From NCBI GenBank assembly GCA_002690865.1, contig NZGG01000019.1, forward strand, positions 60,036-124,035: a stretch of DNA of 64,000 nucleotides. Reading direction: 5' to 3'. This document shows positions 41,069-50,204 of the stretch, one piece after another. This DNA is from Gammaproteobacteria bacterium (lineage in GTDB: Bacteria > Pseudomonadota > Gammaproteobacteria > Pseudomonadales > Azotimanducaceae). Each line of letters opens with the position of its first letter. Position 1 is the first letter of the stretch. Made by a program: the position numbers and the translations under genes. The notes below the pieces were generated by a model. It had not been told where the DNA came from and did no database searches. It saw only the letters and a list, made by a program, of their open reading frames with translations.

Positions 41069-42517
41069 CTACATACGCTCTTCGCGTAACGCATTCCTGC
41101 GAACCTTGCCTGCATCATCACGCAACGGTTCGTTAACGAGTTCAATAGACCGAGGTATCTTGTAGCGTACCAAACGCTCAGCCAAGTGACTAAGCAACTC
41201 TTGCTCAGTAACTATCTCGTCTGCTATATCGACAATCGCGTGAACAGTATTACCCAAGTCTTCATCAGGAAGACCAATCACCGCTGATGAACGAACGCCT
41301 TTTAGAGAATCGATAGCAGCCTCAACTTCAGCAGGATAAATATTTGCACCGCCAGAGAGAATCATATCAGTAAGACGATCTGACAAATAAAGATAACCAT
41401 CCTCGTCGAAATACCCCAGATCACCAAGCGATTCAAACCCACCCTGTATAGACTTCGCTTCAGCACCGATATAACGATAGGTCGATCCAGGACCTGCCTT
41501 TGGTCGGATATAAATTTCACCGACTTTACCAAATGGAAGTTGCTTACCGTCTTTATCAAGAATAATAATTTCACACGTTTCATTTGGCCTTCCTACCGAT
41601 CCTTTGTGCTCAAGCCATTCTTCACCAGTTATTCTTGTGCCGCCAACACCTTCTGTTCCACCGTATAATTCAAGAATGACATTAGCACCAAGCCAATTAA
41701 TAAACGCCTCTTTGAGCCACGTCGGGCATGGGGCTGCCAAATGCCATAATGTGCGCAAAGAAGAGACGTCATATGAAGTACGCATATCTGTAGGCAAATT
41801 CCAAATACGCTGCATCATCGTGGGAACTAAATAAACAGTATCGATCTTCTCTTCTTGGAATATTCTCAGGGTCTGTTCAGCATCAAATCTTGTTGTAATC
41901 GTCACCTGGTTTCCTCTGAACATGGCTATCATCGCCCACATAAAAGGGCCATTGTGATATAGGGGTCCAGGAATAAGTACAGATCCTTGTTGCCGGAAGC
42001 GGAACTGATCATCATCAATATCCCACTCTGACGGAATAGTAGTTACTATTAACTTTGGGCGACCCGTACTACCACCAGATGTCATTGCTTTATAGGACCT
42101 CGCAGTCACTTCTGGTAAAGGATCATCTCCAAAAAGAGGATCTGAAAGGAAGCCAGCCTCCAGCGTGGTAAATTTGGGATGATCTTCCGGAGAAGTACCA
42201 AGCACCAAACTTGGATTAGCAAGTTCAATAATTTGCGTACGCTCAAATACTGGTAATTTTGCAGAGACGGGTTGAGGCGTGGCACCGAGTTTCCATATAG
42301 CGTAACACGCTTGAAAAAACTCGATACCATTGGGCAGAGCAACGGTCACAAAATCATTCTTCTTAACCCCTATCGAAGCGTATGCTCTCGCCAATCGATT
42401 GGTAGTCTTCTCAAGACCATGCCACGTAATGCATTCATGATCATGCTTAATAGCAGTCTCATCTGGCTGCTTAGCAGCCCAAAATGCAAGAATTCGAGAG
42501 AGGGAAATAATATTCAT
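41069..42517 (-). CDS. AMP-binding acyl-CoA synthetase/ligase
   Basis: AMTSGGSTGRPKLIVTT, ELYGGTEGVG, LGDLGYFDEDGYLYLSDRLTDMILSGGANIYPAEVEAAI, C-terminal YKIPRSIELVNEPLRDDAGKVRRNALRE. Confidence 0.92.
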   Translation of the reverse strand: MNIISLSRILAFWAAKQPDETAIKHDHECITWHGLEKTTNRLARAYASIGVKKNDFVTVALPNGIEFFQACYAIWKLGATPQPVSAKLPVFERTQIIELANPSLVLGTSPEDHPKFTTLEAGFLSDPLFGDDPLPEVTARSYKAMTSGGSTGRPKLIVTTIPSEWDIDDDQFRFRQQGSVLIPGPLYHNGPFMWAMIAMFRGNQVTITTRFDAEQTLRIFQEEKIDTVYLVPTMMQRIWNLPTDMRTSYDVSSLRTLWHLAAPCPTWLKEAFINWLGANVILELYGGTEGVGGTRITGEEWLEHKGSVGRPNETCEIIILDKDGKQLPFGKVGEIYIRPKAGPGSTYRYIGAEAKSIQGGFESLGDLGYFDEDGYLYLSDRLTDMILSGGANIYPAEVEAAIDSLKGVRSSAVIGLPDEDLGNTVHAIVDIADEIVTEQELLSHLAERLVRYKIPRSIELVNEPLRDDAGKVRRNALREERM

Positions 42518-42561
42518 ATAAAAATGTCCTAGAATTAATTGGCAAGATCACCAATATCGCC

Positions 42562-42822
42562 TCAAATTCTTTTGAGCTCATCAATGTGCGTTTCTGGCGT
42601 CAAACCCAGTCCCATACAGCCCACCACCGAATGCATTACCCCCATTTTTGCAACAGCCTTTACTCGTTCTCTCTGACGTTTCCGACCTGTCCGAAACATA
42701 TGGCATTCTATCCCGATGGTTTCGGGATCACGACCATGCTCTTCTGCAGCGCGTCGCACAGTCTCAATATCCTCCCTAAGCTTAGGATGAAAAAATGGGA
42801 ACCTCTGCTCTTCACTCAACAT
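42562..42822 (-). pseudogene. C-terminal fragment of an LLM-class/F420-type oxidoreductase
   Basis: HPKLREDIETVRRAAEEHGRDPETIGIECHMF...AKMGVMHSVVG...ETHIDELKRI: only the C-terminal part of an LLM fold present. Confidence 0.55.
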
Positions 42823-42893
42823 ATTTTAGCTCCAGATATACTTAAAATGTAATACCCAAAGAAGAACAATCGGCATAGTTACTAGTTCGATTT

Positions 42894-43955
42894 TTACTGT
42901 GAAAAAATTCTGCCATAACGATCATAGCGTGAAAGGAATTGCCAAATGGTACTCGGCGCATCTACATCAGCTTCATTCTCTAACGGCCACCGATGAGCCA
43001 ACCCGTCAAGCAGATAGAGTATTATCTCCGTATCATTTTGACAATCCAAATACGATGTCTGTGAGCCTCCTAACTTATCGTTAGTTAAATCAGGTAATAT
43101 TTGGATCTCTGGTACTTCATTACATCTATTGTTTTGCCTCCAGTAGTCCATAACCTCGTCGATTGATTTCATAGTTTGATTCCCCAGATAGGGCACAACT
43201 TCGTCGTGACTACCATGAATCTGCATAATGGATATAGGTCGATCGGGTTCGCAAGAGTTATAGGTTTCTGGAGTCATTGATCCGGTAACAGATGCAACGG
43301 CCGCAATTTTTTCACTCAGATTACATGCTAGGTGATAACTCATAAAACCTCCATTTGACATGCCTGTAGAATAAATGCGGTCAGTATCTATGCGATAATT
43401 CACAGTCATAAAATCTATAATATCGTTGATAAATCCGACATCATCGGAAGTACTGCCGCGCGTCCATCCACCCACATTCCAATGTGTAGTACCTGCCGAT
43501 TTTAATATAGAACCTTGGGGGAAAATTGCTATAAAACCCTCTTTACTAGCAACCTCCTTAAAGCCTGTGTATCTCATGTGAAAGACCGCGGTACTTCCAT
43601 AACCATGGAGGCTGAATAATAGAGGCTGGTAATCTACAGTATTACTATAAGTTTTTGGTATGAAAATATAAAAAATTCGATCAAGTTCATCATTAATCGC
43701 AATGCAACGTTTGATGCTTGCTTCAACCTCTACTTGGCCATCTACAATTATGGTTTCAGAAGGAAGATCCTCACAGTCAGGTTCGAGCATTATTTTTCTG
43801 CTATCTTCTTCAGAAGTAGTAGTTAATTTAGGCGTTTCCCTTTCCAAAATTTGAGGACTAGAACCAGACTCTGTTGAGCCACCTCCACAAGAGGTAATAA
43901 AAAATAGTGTGAGAAAAATTACGATAGGTTCACTTAATAATTTCTTCCCGAACAA
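42894..43955 (-). CDS. PHB-depolymerase-family (LpqC-like) esterase, lipoprotein
   Basis: Lipobox ITSCGGGS; LLFSLHGYGSTAVFHMRYTGFKEVASKEGFIAIFPQG, STGMSNGGFMSYHLACNLSEKIAAVASVTG, QIHGSHDEVVPYLG. Confidence 0.87.
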   Translation of the reverse strand: MFGKKLLSEPIVIFLTLFFITSCGGGSTESGSSPQILERETPKLTTTSEEDSRKIMLEPDCEDLPSETIIVDGQVEVEASIKRCIAINDELDRIFYIFIPKTYSNTVDYQPLLFSLHGYGSTAVFHMRYTGFKEVASKEGFIAIFPQGSILKSAGTTHWNVGGWTRGSTSDDVGFINDIIDFMTVNYRIDTDRIYSTGMSNGGFMSYHLACNLSEKIAAVASVTGSMTPETYNSCEPDRPISIMQIHGSHDEVVPYLGNQTMKSIDEVMDYWRQNNRCNEVPEIQILPDLTNDKLGGSQTSYLDCQNDTEIILYLLDGLAHRWPLENEADVDAPSTIWQFLSRYDRYGRIFSQ

Positions 43956-44016
43956 GATATCCAGCCAACAAATGAAAGGAGAAATAGAATACCACGGAAG
44001 ATATGCAACGGTGCGA

Positions 44017-44460
44017 CTACATTCGTGACGAATAATCCCAACTAGAAATCCAATCAGGTCTCAGCTCAATCAAGACTTCCTTATCCGCGCGATTCATCAA
44101 CCAATTAGCGAGATCATTATTTGTGTCACCGAGATATCGATCAATTAACACCTGGAGCGTTTCTTTCGCATTATCTTTACCAAGAGTGACCTGAGCTTGT
44201 CCCCTAACCCCTCTATACGGCGTATTATTAGTTGATATCTCAAAAGCACACTTAGACGTTTTCTGTAGTATTTGTGAGAGACGACTAGAGCCCTGGGTGG
44301 CACCCATAATAATCTGAGAACCCTGATCAAACTTAAACCATATTGAACAAATCAGAGGACAATTATCAGCATTCGCCGCGATCCGCATCGGAACTTCTAT
44401 AGAGTTCAAAAAAGAAAAAATTTCTCGCTCCTTCCAACTACTACTTCTTAGAACTTTCAT
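44017..44460 (-). CDS. pyridoxamine 5'-phosphate oxidase-family (FMN-binding split barrel) protein
   Basis: FLNSIEVPMRIAANADNCPLICSIWFKFDQGSQIIMGATQGSSRLSQILQKTSKCAFEIS; size and layout. Confidence 0.65.
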   Translation of the reverse strand: MKVLRSSSWKEREIFSFLNSIEVPMRIAANADNCPLICSIWFKFDQGSQIIMGATQGSSRLSQILQKTSKCAFEISTNNTPYRGVRGQAQVTLGKDNAKETLQVLIDRYLGDTNNDLANWLMNRADKEVLIELRPDWISSWDYSSRM

Positions 44461-44496
44461 ACTAGATAAATACCATAGCTTCTATAAAAATCTACG

Positions 44497-44976
44497 TTAA
44501 TTCAGCAAAAGTTCTTGCTTGATAGGATGGAAAAAGCTTGAAGCATCAATCAGGCTCTGTGCAGTTAGCGAAGCGACACCGTAGACTTCCGCAGTCACAC
44601 CGTAAGATTGTTTAATTTTATCAAGCAACAATGCGAAATCTCCATCTCCAGACAAAAGAATAACGGTATCCAGTTTTTTTCTTACGGACTCGAGTACATC
44701 AATTGTTATGCCCACATCCCAATCACCTTTTGCTGAGCCATCTCTCCTCTGAATGTAGGACTTTAGTTTAACTGTAAAACCTATCTGACGTAATGCCTCT
44801 TGGAATCTGATTTGTTTTTCATGACCTCGGTCAATCGCGTAGGCATTCGCAATCGTGATATTTCCCTCTTCACTCAAACGTCGCCAAAGTTCTCTATAGT
44901 TAAATTGTCTATTATAAATATCCTTCGTTGTGTAGTAGATATTCTGCACATCAACAAACACGCCAATATTTTTCAT
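44497..44976 (-). CDS. NYN (LabA/DUF88) domain protein
   Basis: NIGVFVDVQNIYY, KGDWDVGITIDVL, DTVILLSGDGDFALLLDKIKQSYGVTAEVYGV. Confidence 0.88.
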   Translation of the reverse strand: MKNIGVFVDVQNIYYTTKDIYNRQFNYRELWRRLSEEGNITIANAYAIDRGHEKQIRFQEALRQIGFTVKLKSYIQRRDGSAKGDWDVGITIDVLESVRKKLDTVILLSGDGDFALLLDKIKQSYGVTAEVYGVASLTAQSLIDASSFFHPIKQELLLN

Positions 44977-44988
44977 AGCAATTTTCTT

Positions 44989-46299
44989 CTAGCGCCCGCC
45001 AGCCGCTCGCTGATTATTCCCTCTATCTGAATTAGACTTAGGCGGTCGAGATCGTCCATAGTACTTTTTTCTCTTACTATTTCTGCCGCGACTATTCACA
45101 CTTTCTTCCGGTCTTCTAATCCTACTTTTATGTCCCACACTCGGAATAGCACGTGATTCTGGTAAAATATTCAGAGGCTCAAATCCTTCAAGCTCTTTTC
45201 TAACGATTTGTTGTTTAATCAGAACCTCAATATCTCGGAGTTGTTTTATTTCGTCGGCTGATACTAAGGAAACTGCTTCTCCTTCAAGTCCCGCCCTACC
45301 GGTTCGACCTATACGGTGGACATAATCTTCTGAGACCTGAGGAAGATCAAAATTAACAACGCGAGGTAATTGCGCGATATCAAGACCTCTTGCAGCAATG
45401 TCCGTCGCGACTAAGATATCAACATTGCCAAGTTTAAAATCATTTAGTGCTTTCGTGCGCTGAGACTGACTTTTATTTCCATGAATAGCCAAAGCTCGAA
45501 TATTATCCTTAGCCAGCATCCTTACTAATCTATTCGCTCCGTGTTTTGTTCTACTAAAAACTAGAACCTGATGCCAACCTTCTTCTCTTATCAAATGACT
45601 TAGTAACTTCGTTTTTTGCGATTTATCAACAGGATACACATATTGCTTAACCGTATCCGCAGCTGTATTTTCCACAGCCACATCGACCTGCACAGGATTA
45701 CGCAGCATAGTCTTAGCTAATTTTCTTATGTCCTTGGCAAAGGTCGCAGAAAAAAGTAATGACTGTTTGTTATTAGGTATATATCTCTGGATACGCTTGA
45801 TATCGGGTAAGAAACCCATATCTAACATCCGATCTGCCTCATCTAGCACCAGTATTTCGATATCGCTGAAATCAACAGCATCCTGGTTATAAAGATCACA
45901 GAGTCGTCCTGGTGTCGCTACTAAAATATCAACGCCCTGACTAAGCTTTCGGATCTGTGGACCAATTTTTACACCACCAAATACCACAGCAGATCTAACT
46001 GACAAATATTTCCCGTAACTCGTTACACTTCCATGAATTTGAGCCGCCAACTCCCGAGTTGGAGTGATGATAAGCACTTTGGGATTTTTACTTACCTTTG
46101 TGGTCTTACTTAATAATTGTAAAATTGGTAGGGTGAAGGCCGCCGTTTTTCCAGTTCCTGTCTGCGCAGAAGCCATGAGATCTGCACGTTTGAGAACTGT
46201 TTCTATTGCTGCAGTCTGAATAGGCGTTGGGTTCACATACCCTTTTTCACGGATAGCGCGCATGATTGGTTTGATTAAACCAAGATCGTCAAATGTCAT
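44989..46299 (-). CDS. rhlE: RhlE-type DEAD-box RNA helicase
   Basis: [76 protein letters not shown], basic C-terminal tail. Confidence 0.93.
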   Translation of the reverse strand: MTFDDLGLIKPIMRAIREKGYVNPTPIQTAAIETVLKRADLMASAQTGTGKTAAFTLPILQLLSKTTKVSKNPKVLIITPTRELAAQIHGSVTSYGKYLSVRSAVVFGGVKIGPQIRKLSQGVDILVATPGRLCDLYNQDAVDFSDIEILVLDEADRMLDMGFLPDIKRIQRYIPNNKQSLLFSATFAKDIRKLAKTMLRNPVQVDVAVENTAADTVKQYVYPVDKSQKTKLLSHLIREEGWHQVLVFSRTKHGANRLVRMLAKDNIRALAIHGNKSQSQRTKALNDFKLGNVDILVATDIAARGLDIAQLPRVVNFDLPQVSEDYVHRIGRTGRAGLEGEAVSLVSADEIKQLRDIEVLIKQQIVRKELEGFEPLNILPESRAIPSVGHKSRIRRPEESVNSRGRNSKRKKYYGRSRPPKSNSDRGNNQRAAGGR

Positions 46300-46451
46300 A
46301 GTTATTCCTGTAGGCTCGTTTTTAACTTGCCTGCTTATGCAAACGAAGAATAAATATTATTCTCGCTTGCCTCTTAAGTGCGAAGTTGCACTGTGCGGCA
46401 TACAGAAATTGACACTTTCGAACGGTAACCCGAAGGAGGTTCGCTAATTCT

Positions 46452-46512
46452 TAGACTAGACGATGCAACTAACGATGACGCTGCTGACACCAAGTCAGCA
46501 GAGAGCAGTCTA
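46452..46512 (-). promoter_or_regulatory. structured 5' leader candidate upstream of rhlE
   Basis: Perfect 8-bp stem CTGCTGAC-ACCAA-GTCAGCAG (46481-46501) enclosed by TAGACT (46452-46457) / AGTCTA (46507-46512). Confidence 0.4.
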
Positions 46513-46662
46513 GACAGCAACCTGAGGTAATGCAAGCAGTCTTCTAATTAACTCGATACAATATTTTCAGAAGCTTGTGTTCATTATTTATAACAATGTT
46601 AGAGAGCTCTAAACGCTGCAACCAAACCCACCCCTTGTACATCCTATTCTTACAGCATTACA

Positions 46663-46797
46663 CTAAAGCTTTTTACGCCGAAATGGTTGAGTAGACTCAT
46701 GATCTTCAAGGAAATCAATATTTTCATCTGGGATGTGATAAATAGGACCAATCAAGAAGATAAACGGGATAGAATCTGATATTAATTCTACCACCAT
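46663..46797 (-). CDS. possible small protein, 44 aa
   Basis: ATG...TAG: MVVELISDSIPFIFLIGPIYHIPDENIDFLEDHESTQPFRRKKL; in an otherwise empty intergenic region; weak SD. Confidence 0.25.
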   Translation of the reverse strand: MVVELISDSIPFIFLIGPIYHIPDENIDFLEDHESTQPFRRKKL

Positions 46798-46899
46798 AAT
46801 ATGCGACTTCTTTGCAAAGCAATAACCTGTAAAAAGTTAATAGTTACGGAAGCACTGTAATAAAAGTAATCGACTCAAAGTTATCAGATTGGGGGAATC

Positions 46900-47922
46900 A
46901 TGAAGATATTTCTAAGTGCGATGATGCTAATCTCAGTACTGTCAAGTCATGCGCAAAACGAAGATGATAAGACGAACTCCATCAACGGGGAAGATCGAAT
47001 ATTTCTACATGGTGGAATTGAAAGAACTTATAAAATTTATAGACCAAAAAACCTACCCAGTAATGCACCAATGGTTTTTTTACTGCATGGACAAGGCTCG
47101 AGTAACAGATGGACTTATATCACTGGCTTTAATGAGCTCTCCGAAAAATATGGTTTCCTAGCTGTCTATCCGCAGTCCCATAAAAAAGAAGCCAGGCTCG
47201 ATGGCGCCTTAGCGAAGCAAACTGGAATGCCCCAGCACCTGATACCGATGTTTGAAAAAATCGCCGAGTGCCAGAAAGGAGAACTCTTTTCATTTATGGC
47301 TATGGACTTCTCTTGTAAAAGTAACGGGATAGGCGTCACCCGAGTGGTGATGTGGAATGAAACGAATGAGGATAGCCTTTTTGATGGTCAAAGTGATATC
47401 GCATTCCTGACGTCCTTAGGTAGTACCCTACAAGAAAATTTTCAAATAGATCCTAGTAAAATTTATGTTGCCGGATTTTCAAATGGCGGCTTTATGACTT
47501 ATTCTTTAATATGCCAAGAGAAGTCTATTTTCAAAGCAGCTGCCGTAGTAGCCGGCTTGATTGATAAAACCACTTTTCAGAATTGTACGCAGCGCACAAC
47601 ACCACTGATCCACTTCCATGGCGCTGAAGACTCTATGGTACCGATTGAGGGAAACAACACCCAGGGATCCCCGAGTGCGAAAGATATCGTTGAATATTTT
47701 GCATATCTCAACGATTCATTAATTATTGAGAAGACACAAGTCAATGCAAACACCCAACGAACAATCTATTCACCGCAAATTGGGGGAACTGAAGTCCAGT
47801 ATTACCGAATTGAAAATCATGATCATGTGTGGCCAGGTAGGCCCAATGAAATAACAAAAATAATGGATGACTCTGGTCTTCATGCCACCGAACTGATTTG
47901 GGAGTTTTTCGCGAAACTATGA
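46900..47922 (+). CDS. secreted PHB-depolymerase-family esterase
   Basis: Signal peptide MKIFLSAMMLISVLSSHAQ; MVFLLHGQGSSNRWTYITGFNELSEKYGFLAVYPQ, VAGFSNGGFMTYSLICQ, HFHGAEDSMVPIEG. Confidence 0.87.
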   Translation: MKIFLSAMMLISVLSSHAQNEDDKTNSINGEDRIFLHGGIERTYKIYRPKNLPSNAPMVFLLHGQGSSNRWTYITGFNELSEKYGFLAVYPQSHKKEARLDGALAKQTGMPQHLIPMFEKIAECQKGELFSFMAMDFSCKSNGIGVTRVVMWNETNEDSLFDGQSDIAFLTSLGSTLQENFQIDPSKIYVAGFSNGGFMTYSLICQEKSIFKAAAVVAGLIDKTTFQNCTQRTTPLIHFHGAEDSMVPIEGNNTQGSPSAKDIVEYFAYLNDSLIIEKTQVNANTQRTIYSPQIGGTEVQYYRIENHDHVWPGRPNEITKIMDDSGLHATELIWEFFAKL

Positions 47923-47950
47923 TAGGTTGAGGTTTAATCCTAGCACTTAT

Positions 47951-48877
47951 CTATTTAAAACCAATCAGACTCCTTTTATAGGGCTCCATATCAATACCCG
48001 GCCATCTTGATTCGGTAACCTCAATGGTGCGGGGCGTCCAGAACCGATCACCTGGAAGTGGAATGCCGAGACAAGCCAATTGCTCTGGGGCAGCATGAGG
48101 TATGAGATTTTGCCATGGACGTCCAGCCGCCGCTTGCCAGGTATGGAAAGCAATTTGATCATTACCCACCGCCTTAAAACCAACCGTCATTGAAAATCTT
48201 CGCCCACCCCGAAGAGTCAAATTCGTACCTCGGTGCATAGTGTCAATCCCGTGCGCAAGAAGTGAACCAGCTGGAACCGCGACGGTCTTTTCTCGATCGA
48301 CAAGCGCATAATGTTCTTCGAGTTCTATACCCTTAACCGGAAAGTCGTGGCCGAGTATCTCCTTTGCATCCGATTTAGTTACGTAACGAAGCGCACCATG
48401 TTCAGTACTCACATCTGTCAGATAAAAAATAAAATCAACAGTGCGTAGTTCCTCTGCTTCAGCAGGACAGGTCAGGGTATGATTATTAAAATCACAATGA
48501 AAAGTCTGCTCGTAATCAGCTAACCCAGTATATTTTGCCCAAGTATGTGATTGATACATGTGCACCCCATCAACACCTAAAAGAGCCTTGGCAAAAGCTA
48601 TTAGCTGCGGATGCAAGGAAATCAAATTCAGCTCTGCCGAACCATCATAGGGAAGTGTATCCATAATCTTAAATCCATCGCTCTTTAATTTCCGAAGATT
48701 TTCATCATCCGGAGAGACAACAAGCGCCTCATCTTGACCGGGAGGAGGAGCGACTGAACCATAAAGCTTTTCAAAATCAGACAAGAGAGGAAGATACTCT
48801 TCCTTCGTAAAGAAATTTTCAATAATACAAAATCCATCCTCTCGCCATTGCCTAATATGGTCTTGACTGAATCTCAC
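47951..48877 (-). CDS. phytanoyl-CoA dioxygenase (PhyH)-family protein
   Basis: IRQWREDGFCIIENFFTKEEYLPLLSDFEKLY, TFHCDFNNHTL, VDFIFYLTDVSTEHGALRYV, LLAHGIDTMHRGTNLTLRGGRRFS. Confidence 0.88.
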   Translation of the reverse strand: MRFSQDHIRQWREDGFCIIENFFTKEEYLPLLSDFEKLYGSVAPPPGQDEALVVSPDDENLRKLKSDGFKIMDTLPYDGSAELNLISLHPQLIAFAKALLGVDGVHMYQSHTWAKYTGLADYEQTFHCDFNNHTLTCPAEAEELRTVDFIFYLTDVSTEHGALRYVTKSDAKEILGHDFPVKGIELEEHYALVDREKTVAVPAGSLLAHGIDTMHRGTNLTLRGGRRFSMTVGFKAVGNDQIAFHTWQAAAGRPWQNLIPHAAPEQLACLGIPLPGDRFWTPRTIEVTESRWPGIDMEPYKRSLIGFK

Positions 48878-48918
48878 TGACTATCTCCATATCTTAAAAC
48901 GAATCATGAACATTGATA

Positions 48919-49152
48919 TTACTGGCTTTTTCGAAGCGAAATTTTATAGGAAATATACATTCCTAAAAAAACCAAAAGGGTTATCAGAGGCAGGGTAAAG
49001 AAGTAGGTTCTTGGACTGTGGAATGCTCCAACCAATCCGCTAACACCCGATGTGGCAAGGAAGAAAAATGCTGGAGGCAGCAGCACAAAATGAAGGAAAG
49101 AAAACCAGTTTGAGAACAGGTAGGACCAAAAGGTTTTTTCAGTTCTAGACAC
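48919..49152 (-). CDS. small two-TM membrane protein downstream of proteorhodopsin
   Basis: 77 aa: FSNWFSFLHFVLLPPAFFFLATSG..., YFFTLPLITLLVFLGMYISYKISLRKSQ; no family recognised. Confidence 0.5.
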   Translation of the reverse strand: MSRTEKTFWSYLFSNWFSFLHFVLLPPAFFFLATSGVSGLVGAFHSPRTYFFTLPLITLLVFLGMYISYKISLRKSQ

Positions 49153-49175
49153 CGTACAGAGAAGACCCTTTCAAA

Positions 49176-49199
49176 GGGATCAGAACTTGTTCTAATCCC
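49176..49199 (-). terminator. hairpin at the 3' end of the proteorhodopsin gene (terminator/attenuator candidate)
   Basis: GGGAT-C-AGAAC-TT-GTTCT-A-ATCCC (+ strand): near-perfect stem with one internal mismatch; followed on - strand by TTTGAAAGGGTCTTC. Confidence 0.45.
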
Positions 49200-49214
49200 C
49201 TTGAATTTGTATTA

Positions 49215-49988
49215 CTAAGCCTGCTGCTTCGTATCTTGCGTAGCCGCGTACCAAATAGCTAAACCGAATGCAGTCTTATTAACGAGATCTGCAATATTGT
49301 ATAAAATATTTAGACTATCGTTATCTACGCCGCCAGCGAGGTAACCAAGGGCATACCCAACCGGATAAATTGCCCAACCAACAGTTACGATAAGTCGCAG
49401 CCAATAAAATGCCATTTGGCTAGCAGCGTTACCGCTCTCCGCAGAGACCTTGCTCGCTTCACCAAAGAAGATCAAGTAGATGATATAGAGCCATCCTGCC
49501 ATGCCGATAACAAAGCCTATTACTGGCGGAAGCATTCCTGTCTCACCAGCATAACCGCCTAAGAGCATCACGATGGACGCAATCAGGAGTTGCCAAAACA
49601 AACCAGTTCGAACGGCGGTTACGGCAGCTAGAATTAGGTAAAATTCAACAATTTGAAGTGGCACCGTGATCAACCAATCAATGTATCGATATACTGTTGG
49701 AGAATCGTCAGTTGCAACCCATATTCCTCTCATGTAGAGGTAGTGCCAAAACGCAACACCTGTCACTAAGCCAGCAACTGTTAGCGATGTTCTCCATTTA
49801 ACCGCAACGTCACCACGTTCTATAAAGAAAAATACCGTTGACGCAAGCATGATTGCTGTTGCTAGCCAAAATGAGATACCGACGAAATCATCAGCCTTCA
49901 GAACCATAACGTCTGCACCATATACTGTTCCACTCCCTGACAGAGTCAGCAACAATGCTGTCTTCAGGAAAACCTTCATATTCAACAT
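49215..49988 (-). CDS. proteorhodopsin (proton-pump type, predicted blue-absorbing)
   Basis: FFFIERGDVAVKWRTSLTVAGLVTGVAFWHYLYMRGIWV, YRYIDWLITVPLQIVEFYLILAAV, LVNKTAFGLAIWYAA (retinal Lys). Confidence 0.98.
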   Translation of the reverse strand: MLNMKVFLKTALLLTLSGSGTVYGADVMVLKADDFVGISFWLATAIMLASTVFFFIERGDVAVKWRTSLTVAGLVTGVAFWHYLYMRGIWVATDDSPTVYRYIDWLITVPLQIVEFYLILAAVTAVRTGLFWQLLIASIVMLLGGYAGETGMLPPVIGFVIGMAGWLYIIYLIFFGEASKVSAESGNAASQMAFYWLRLIVTVGWAIYPVGYALGYLAGGVDNDSLNILYNIADLVNKTAFGLAIWYAATQDTKQQA

Positions 49989-50204
49989 TTTTTATCCCCA
50001 CTGAATAACGAATTTTATTTAACGCGGCAGGGGCTTTATCAAAGCCAAAACTCCACCACTCCTATTCCCTCAAACCAATAGTTTCTCATTAACTAACCGT
50101 ATTGAGAAAGAGTTTTTTTAAAAAATTGGGGTAATTTGCTATCAATTCAGGAAATACAAAGATCGATCACTTTCACACAAACCACTTATAAGCGTGTCAT
50201 TTGA

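Noticed and set aside
50082-50109. TTTCTCA-N14-TGAGAAA inverted repeat followed by T-run as a terminator
   Set aside because: The terminator orientation (+) has no plus-strand gene upstream; the stem is short and AT-rich, so function is uncertain.
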